This document shows, piece after piece, positions 57,958-64,000 of a DNA stretch of 64,000 nt. The translations under genes were made by a program, and so were the position numbers. Every line of letters begins with the position of its first letter. The first letter of the stretch is position 1. This stretch comes from Stenopsyche tienmushanensis (Eukaryota; Arthropoda; Insecta; Trichoptera; Stenopsychidae): assembly GCA_008973525.1 (NCBI GenBank), contig WACJ01000450.1, forward strand, positions 50,731 to 114,730, given 5' to 3'. The notes beneath the pieces were generated by a model that searched no databases, was not told the origin of the DNA, and saw nothing but the letters and a program-made list of their open reading frames with translations.

Positions 57958-58047
57958 CATTGAGTGTCCAAGGTATTCGGCTGCATTATCTGATATATAA
58001 AGAAGTTTTCCATTTTGAGTCATCATCATTAGAAATCCGCTCAAGGC
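57958..58047 (-). CDS. dys: dysfusion exon: start of PAS-A domain
   Basis: Internal coding exon of 90 nt (30 codons, phase 0 at both ends) of a bHLH-PAS transcription factor. Read on the minus strand it encodes [20 protein letters not shown] followed by [10 protein letters not shown], the first beta strands and helix of a PAS-A domain. The acceptor is a pyrimidine run ending TTTCGCAG at 58048-58050. The donor is GTAAGT at 57957-57952. The AEYLGHSM segment matches my knowledge of Dysfusion/NPAS4 and differs from Single-minded and Trachealess. In Drosophila, Dysfusion pairs with Tango (ARNT) in the nucleus to drive tracheal fusion-cell genes and acts in leg joint development. The next coding exon lies 13.2 kb downstream at 44750. 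The upstream bHLH exon was not found up to 64000. Confidence 0.9.
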
Positions 58048-59625
58048 CTGCGAAAGAAAAAAAAAATGGACTTATATGAATCGTTATGGAATATGACCAA
58101 AGTCATTACAAAGACGACAACATTTTCATTATTGAATTAATCTCTTCAGAGCAACATTCACACGAGGAGATTAAGTGATGCTTATTTATGGCAATGGTAG
58201 ATATATCGTCATTGCCATCGTATGATGTACATCAATATGCTTTTTATTCTATTTAGATACGAAGTTTGGTCTACTTGTATCGGTTCTTTAGGAATAAATT
58301 AGTGATTGGTTGTTTTTAATTATTCCCCATAACAAAATAAATAAAAACCGATTAACGCCATAAAAAGTGAAGCTTATATCATCGATGCAAATAAACAGAA
58401 ATCAACAGCACAAATGCGGTATTATATAGGGGTAAAAAATAATTTATGGCCATAGTTCTCACGGAACCGGTTAACCAGTATTTTATTTAGCCCCTCCTCT
58501 CAGGGGGAGTAAAACCCCGAAAGGGTACAATTTCCCTGGGCTTTTTATTATGGGCGCTTATTAATAACACCGTTTTTACGGGTTGTTTTTACCGCACAGT
58601 TAGTTCCCACGCCCCGGGTACCTGTTGGTGCCGGCTCTGTGAAATGTTAGAAAAAAATAACCCCATATAATCATCTGACCACAGAGCCTAATCCGTATAT
58701 TTATATGAGCTATGGGTTTCTATTAATAGCGGATCAAAATATCAACTGGAAAAAAAGTAAACCAGATGATGATGAGAAATGATGTAATCAAGCATAGGGC
58801 GTTCAGGATGTTCTTCAGCATTTAACGAACGTAAATATTTACATACGCAATCAATTTTGTTCGCATTGATTAGCTATAATATATGAGACAGCGTGTCTCA
58901 TTTGTAGTTGGCGAAGGAAGTTCTTGGAATTCAAATGGCGAGATTTCCATTCCAAATGCTATTGGCAAAACTTCAAAGCGGAGTACTGTTATGTCATCCT
59001 GGAAAGCTTGGTGAAAGCTCATAAAAAGTGAAAGAAGTGATTAGGTTTATATTAAATTAATCTACTTGGATTACATAAATAGAATAAATCCATTATTGAT
59101 GTGATAGTGCATCAGATCAAGTGTTACTAATTTTATTACAACATAAGTGCAAAATTACTGATTTTTATTGTGCATAGTTTTGGTGATTGTTTTCCGTTTT
59201 ATTGAACATTTATTGATTTAATTCATTGATAATTTCAATATTCGCTCATAGATTTTTTCCTTCTTAAAATTCTTATTTAAATAATTATATTCTAACTTAA
59301 CGTGAAAAGTTAATAGGAAACCACTGTATGAAAAATCCTCTCTAAAAAAAGTCTCATATAGAGATCTTCTTTATTCGATAACGATATGGCACCTTAGAAA
59401 AATTATGCTTATTGCTAGTCTATTTTGCTACTTATTTTTAATAGGATTGCAAAATAGTGTTTTAGTAATTTATTGGGTTTATCGATATTTTAGGGTAGGA
59501 AATGGCTGTTAAATAATGATTCAGGCTATATTGTGAATTTGTGGAAAATTACTTTAAATTCGTATATTGGCCAGGATCAGATTAAATGAATTAATATAAA
59601 AATTGATCATCAAACTGTATTATTT
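58048..59625. other. Upstream intron with a GC-rich block
   Basis: Begins with the acceptor tract of the PAS-A exon. The 58440-58680 block is unusually GC-rich for this window (…CCCCTCCTCTCAGGGGGAGT…ACGCCCCGGGTACC…) and contains short inverted pairs such as GGGGTTTTAC-type runs. No bHLH coding sequence was recognised. It may be regulatory; that is inference. Confidence 0.35.
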
Positions 59626-59935
59626 TCTAATATATAAAAAATAATATTTGTTTGTTCATATTTAATGTGCTCCCATACCGTTCATCCGTTTGCGATAAAA
59701 CTTTGTCCACTTATTACTAAGAATTGCGCAAATAACATAAGTATAATCTTATATACAAAAAATAAAAATAAATATTTGTTCGTATTTTATGCGCTGCCAT
59801 ACAGTTCATTCGATTATGATAAAACTTAGTCAACTTATTGTATGCACTTTTTCAAATAATATAGAAATAGTAAAATTTACTTACAGTAGATCTTATATAT
59901 AAAAATCAATGTTTGCATATTTGTTCATATTTATA
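59626..59935 (+). mobile_element. Helitron-like fragment, three tandem monomers
   Basis: Starts TCTAATATATAAAAAATAAT. Monomers restart near 59746 and 59890. It contains GCTCCCATACCGTTCATCCG and the shared AAACTTAGTCAACTTATTG. It is collinear with 53136-53465 and lacks the Helitron 3' terminus. Confidence 0.55.
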
Positions 59936-60788
59936 TCATTCAATTTTAATAGATGTATTCAACAGTTGATTTTGTGAAAAGCTGAGTACAAAGTCGAGCT
60001 CAACTCTTCAAAGAGTCCTCGACCACCCGGTGGAAGAACTAGTTCCACGCGATAAACACACGTTGGATCTTTCCGCGCATTTGGGACTCCGCTGATTTTA
60101 TACCATAAGCCGATTTAACTGTAAAATCGGGCCCATACCTCAAGAATCAATCTTAATTGCTTTCAAAAAAGATAAGCACAGGTTTTAGCCCAGTTGTTTA
60201 AATATCCGGGAGGTGTGGCGTTATTGCACGTGAATAATATTACATGTAATCTTATTAATGTTTTTATTACTAAATTCTAGTCTGCAACACATTAAACACA
60301 CCACCGATGACAATCTCATAATGCGAGATAATTGAAATAGTGTTCGCGAGTAACGGATACGTATCTGCGAGATTTCTAAATTATAGATGAAGACGGGAGA
60401 TTAATGTAATCTTTAGCAATTATAAGCATGGGATAAGTTTGTGGACTCGTTTTGTTCTTAGATAACACTTTGTTATTAAGCCCGACTACAGAAATGAGAT
60501 TAAATAGAAAAGGAATGCATGAAAAGAAGTAATCTCTTCTTCAGCATATAGAAGAATTTAATCCTATTATTTTCTACTTGTTGATCAAAATGATTGGATA
60601 TAACACACGTAATTTCTGTATAAAACGACACTCTTACGATATGGTTTCTTTTTAATATTAACAAACAATATGAAAGCTTGCGAGGTTTTGAGAGAGACGA
60701 ATTTTAGCAATATAAACGCCTGTAATTTGTAAGTTACAGTTTAAAAAAAGCACCTTGGATTATCTAAATTTCAAAAGACAATTGTTCC

Positions 60789-60894
60789 AAGGCTTTGAAC
60801 CGAAACTGAGCCTAAACCGATAAAATTGTTATTTTTTCTGGAACTAAAACCGTAACCGAATCGATAATTTTTTTTAGAACGAACGAAGTCCTTT
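60789..60894. repeat. MITE fragment (GGGCTTCGAA family)
   Basis: AAGGCTTTGAACCGAAACTG at the left and GAACGAACGAAGTCCTTT at the right are decayed versions of the 56048 copy's ends. The middle contains GTAACCGAATCGAT. Confidence 0.4.
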
Positions 60895-61016
60895 ATAGTA
60901 CAGATAGGACAATTGGTATGGCATTCATTTAATTAAGATTATTCCAATAAAACATGCAAAAAATGAGAATATTTTCCCAGAAAACCTCATCATTTAATGA
61001 TAGTCTCTTTGTAGTA

Positions 61017-62079
61017 CAGTAGAACCTCAATTATCCGGACTTACGGTCCTGAACTTTACTCTTATGGTTTTAAAGCCATTTCATGGTGACATCTTAATAA
61101 TGAAAAGCTTCAGAATGTGTAGGACAAATATTTCCTCATTCGCATATCTCTTCTTCAGCTTCTAGACCTTGTTTTTCCGAAGAAGATTTTTCTTTAATTA
61201 TTTCCTCATCATTCAAAATTTGGAATCTAGGATCTTACATCTTATTCGTCCCGTTCAGCACATATAGAAATTTATGCTATTGCTTCCGCAATGTCTCCTA
61301 TATCAGGTTCCACCGCGTTACTGGAACTTACTAAAGATTTTTTCAAAATTTAGTTTCATGATTTTTTCAAAGTTGACACATCTAAAGAATTCCAACTATA
61401 TACTGTAGATGTAGCAACAATCTTTTAAATGTATTTTCTTGTGGAAGCTGATAACTGTTTCTTCATTATTTTCGTCTGCTAGCAATAATCGTCGAACCAT
61501 CTGATTTCTATGTAAGCGATTGAATGTTTCTATTATACCCTGATCCATGGATTGTATTGGAAGAAATTTTAAAGCATATGTGGTTCTTTGAATATCCAAT
61601 GATGCTAAAGATTTTTTGGGTAGTTTTTTTTTTCAATTTAAGCCGTTTTCACCGGCATTTTATATAAATTCTTCGTCGAATCTTTCCTTCTTCAAAAATA
61701 GCTTCAACATGTTTGCTGAAGACATGTCAACAGAAAGCTTTTCCTCATGAATTACAAGTTCCTTGATACCATGTCGTCTTTTGAATTTTTGAAGGTAGCC
61801 CGAACTTGCTTTGAAGGTGGAATTTCCATTTAATTTTGTATTGAAAAATATTGCTTTTTCACACAATAATGGACTAGATATTGGCTGTCCAGTTGATCGT
61901 CTTTGTATGAACCACATAAAAATACACTTTTCAACTTCTGTATTTCCTGATTTTTTCATAACTTTTCGCTCTGAGCTTCCATCTTCTGATCAAAGTGGAC
62001 ACAATTCTCCACGTGCAAATCAGCAAACTATATTTTTTTAAATTTATTTTGAACAATCCGGATAATCGAGGTTCTACTA
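61017..62079 (-). mobile_element. Tigger (jerky-type) DNA transposon with internal deletion
   Basis: The inverted ends CAGTAGAACCTCAATTATCC and TAGTAGAACCTCGATTATCC (minus strand) are each next to TA (61015-61016 and 62080-62081). The sequence AGAACCTCNATTATCCGGA is the well-known Tigger/pogo terminus. The 1063-bp element holds the beginning and end of a jerky-like transposase on the minus strand, with the catalytic middle removed. It is non-autonomous. Confidence 0.9.
61396..61959 (-). pseudogene. jerky/Tigger transposase, internally deleted
   Basis: The first frame (61959-61660) has MKKSGNTEVEKCIFMWF, GQPISSPLLCEKA and SGYLQKFKRRHGI, a CENP-B-type Tc5 DNA-binding domain. The start of the DDE domain follows as NAGENGLN*K and LPKKSLASLD (normally NADETGLNWK); the first catalytic Asp is Gly and the Trp a stop. 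Then most of the nuclease domain is missing, and the frame resumes with FLPIQSMDQGIIETF and KKIHLKDCCY, its C-terminal part. Upstream of MKKSG the in-frame sequence meets a stop, so the first helix-turn-helix is lost. Dead gene. Confidence 0.85.
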
Positions 62080-64000
62080 TATTAAGTTTTGAAGTAGAAA
62101 ATGTATTAATCAATGCGTTTGAGGAGCTGATTTTACTGACTATAAATAATATAAAATTATTCAGAAAATTTCAATACAAACGCAGATATGTTTAATAAAT
62201 GCGTGATACAATAATTTTTCAAGCGATAATTATAAAGAAAATATATTAATTGTTTTGTGAAGAATCCAGTATTATCATGTAAATTCAAGAAATCTCATAC
62301 AATTAAAACGGCACGTTATTTTAGCACAAAAGATAGTTATTTCGTACAGTGTATTTATGATTTTTTAAATGTATTATATGATATAATGAATCTTTAGATA
62401 ATGTTTCATAGACATTTTCAAACAATAAAATTGTTCACATACGATGATATTTATAGATTAATCCAATGAGGTGTTATAGGGGCGTATAAGTTATATAAGT
62501 AATATGAAATAAACGCCTTATCAGATCCCCACGCACCGATACAATTAATCGTCGATGCAAAATGAATCGGCGATTAAAGCAAGCATATCGCTTAGATTTA
62601 ATAGTGTTCCACATTAAGGTACGAAAGACCATTTTTTCTAATACAATCTGTTTTTATTGAGTCGCAGTCTATAATTGGTAGGATTACCCTAGTATAATCA
62701 AGGTGGTGTATGTTGTAATAATAAGTGGAAAAAAATAATTAGGGCCATCCCACTGAGGCGCCCAATAAGGTCGGAGCTATAGATCACCTGCTGAGAGATC
62801 GCTATCAGACTTTGGATGCTCTGAAGAGTGGATCGTCAAATGTGACACGCGAGCCGACCGATAACGTCTTGAACGATTTGCAACGGGGGCTTTGAAATCG
62901 ACACGCCGATCGGCATAATTTTACATAATTAATTCGGAACGAACACACATTGATATTAATTTATTGATGATCTGCGCTTGTAGTTCTGTATCAGTTGAGT
63001 CGATGATGATTTTTTAGTATGTGGATTTATGATAATTTGGAATGGTTTGGTGCTGCTGCGTTATTGGGATTCTACGGTAACTTACATTAGATTGCCTGCG
63101 CCGCAAACGAGTTTCTTGAATAAATCATAGTTTTACTATTGTAATTATGAAATAAAAATGTACCCAGTTAATGGGTACACATGTTACGTGAAACAGGTAT
63201 TAATTTTGCCAACGAAAATAAACGTAAATCCTGTTTGAGCGGAACATGTGTTTGGTTGACAGCTACGGCGCTCGGAACGCCATACACATAATGTGCCGGC
63301 TAATTAAAATAATAAAATATAAAAAAATATATATAAATGGGATCAAATGCCGATATTTTTCTCGGAATAGGTGTTGAATATCAACCACATTTTTCGATAG
63401 GCCACGCTGCCGAGCGTGTATGGACAATTAGCCTCATAATGACTCACGTAAACGGTCCAAATGTCTTGAACTTGATTTTCATATTTTGTATTAAATGAGG
63501 CTCCTTAAAGGCTATAAATTAACAACCGTATAGACAGAAATGCATTATTAAAAATATGAAAACGCCATAGGTATTGATATCAATATTTTAACGTCGATAA
63601 CACTAAAATAAATAGATATTTTCATTATAGTTATTTGGTATTCAGTTGTTATAATTAATCAAGCCAAATTTTAATATTTTTCATTGAGAATTATTGGTCA
63701 CATATCATCATCATCAGCCATGTGCACTTATGTAACTGTAGGATTAATATTTATTAATGGGAAATGATCACATTCATATTGCCTGTGTAATAAATAGCTT
63801 AAGGGAAGTTTCTATCTTGTTGGGATATTCTTCACTATGGAAGTTTTAAATCCCGGAAAAATGATTTGCAGCAAAAAAATTAAACATATTTTTATTTTGT
63901 ATAATATTGTGTATAGCTTAAACTAGAATTAAAATAAAATATTAAAAAATAAAAAAATAGTGAGCAATCAAAAAAAGTTTGCGTTTTACTAATATTTTTT
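62080..64000. other. Upstream intron or 5' region, nothing firm
   Basis: Mostly AT-rich. A less AT-rich island at 62740-62900 is open on the plus strand for 51 codons (62743-62895, no ATG), preceded by an AG. It reads protein-like (AIDHLLRDRYQTLDALKSG), but no donor, partner exon or family could be found. The 63040-63430 stretch is unique and moderately GC-rich. No bHLH domain was found. Confidence 0.35.

Noticed and set aside
1..64000. CRISPR arrays, prokaryotic operons, rRNA or integrated virus genes
   Set aside because: No regular repeat-spacer pattern, no dense coding, no rRNA-like sequence and no viral protein motif was seen. The spliced dys exons and transposon types show a eukaryotic nuclear genome.

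Overview
This is a strongly AT-rich eukaryotic window, almost certainly from an arthropod (most likely an insect) with a large, repeat-laden genome. No operons, tRNA/rRNA genes, CRISPR arrays or other prokaryotic features are visible. The order of insect cannot be fixed from what is here.

The only host gene I can support is the middle part of a bHLH-PAS transcription factor, which I recognise as dysfusion (dys, the invertebrate NPAS4 relative). It lies on the minus strand. Five exons (58047-57958, 44750-44577, 24847-24663, 20434-20328, 11940-11787) have GT-AG borders and compatible phases. They join into one uninterrupted reading frame that covers PAS-A, the inter-PAS linker and most of PAS-B. 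The bHLH exon(s) should lie above position 64000 or be unrecognised in 58048-64000. The exons for the C-terminal region should lie below position 1. The introns inside the window are about 13.2, 19.7, 4.2 and 8.4 kb.

Nearly everything else is intron filled with decayed transposable elements. They include a Tigger/jerky-type element with TA duplication and a precise internal deletion (61017-62079). Two hAT elements with 8-bp target duplications are at 22726-23426 and 41649-42406. There are four mariner fragments (16150-16560 minus, 18409-19424 plus, 38585-39640 minus, 54987-55600 minus). At least eight Helitron-like copies share a TCTAATATATAAAAAT start. Two related pogo/Tigger-like families have terminal arrays of 'TATGCG/TGTGCG' and TA duplications (about eight copies). 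Two inverted copies of a C-terminal coding fragment reminiscent of Mutator-domain proteins lie at 30788-31490 and 33240-33864. A tRNA-derived SINE-like family and a small GGGCTTCGAA MITE family complete the list.

Layout by region: 1-11786 is the intron after the last visible exon, with two TA-element copies and Helitrons. 11941-20327 and 20435-24662 are introns with Tigger-like, mariner, Helitron and hAT insertions. 24848-44576 is the largest intron, with the inverted Mutator-like pair, an unclassified 82-codon ORF, a mariner and the second hAT. 44751-57957 carries another TA element with a downstream coding remnant, a SINE, Helitron and mariner copies. 58048-64000 carries a Helitron and the Tigger element. 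Several less AT-rich unique blocks (for example 4080-4860, 14770-15370, 20840-21260, 44020-44460, 46000-46400, 58440-58680) may be conserved regulatory sequence of dys. That is inference only.
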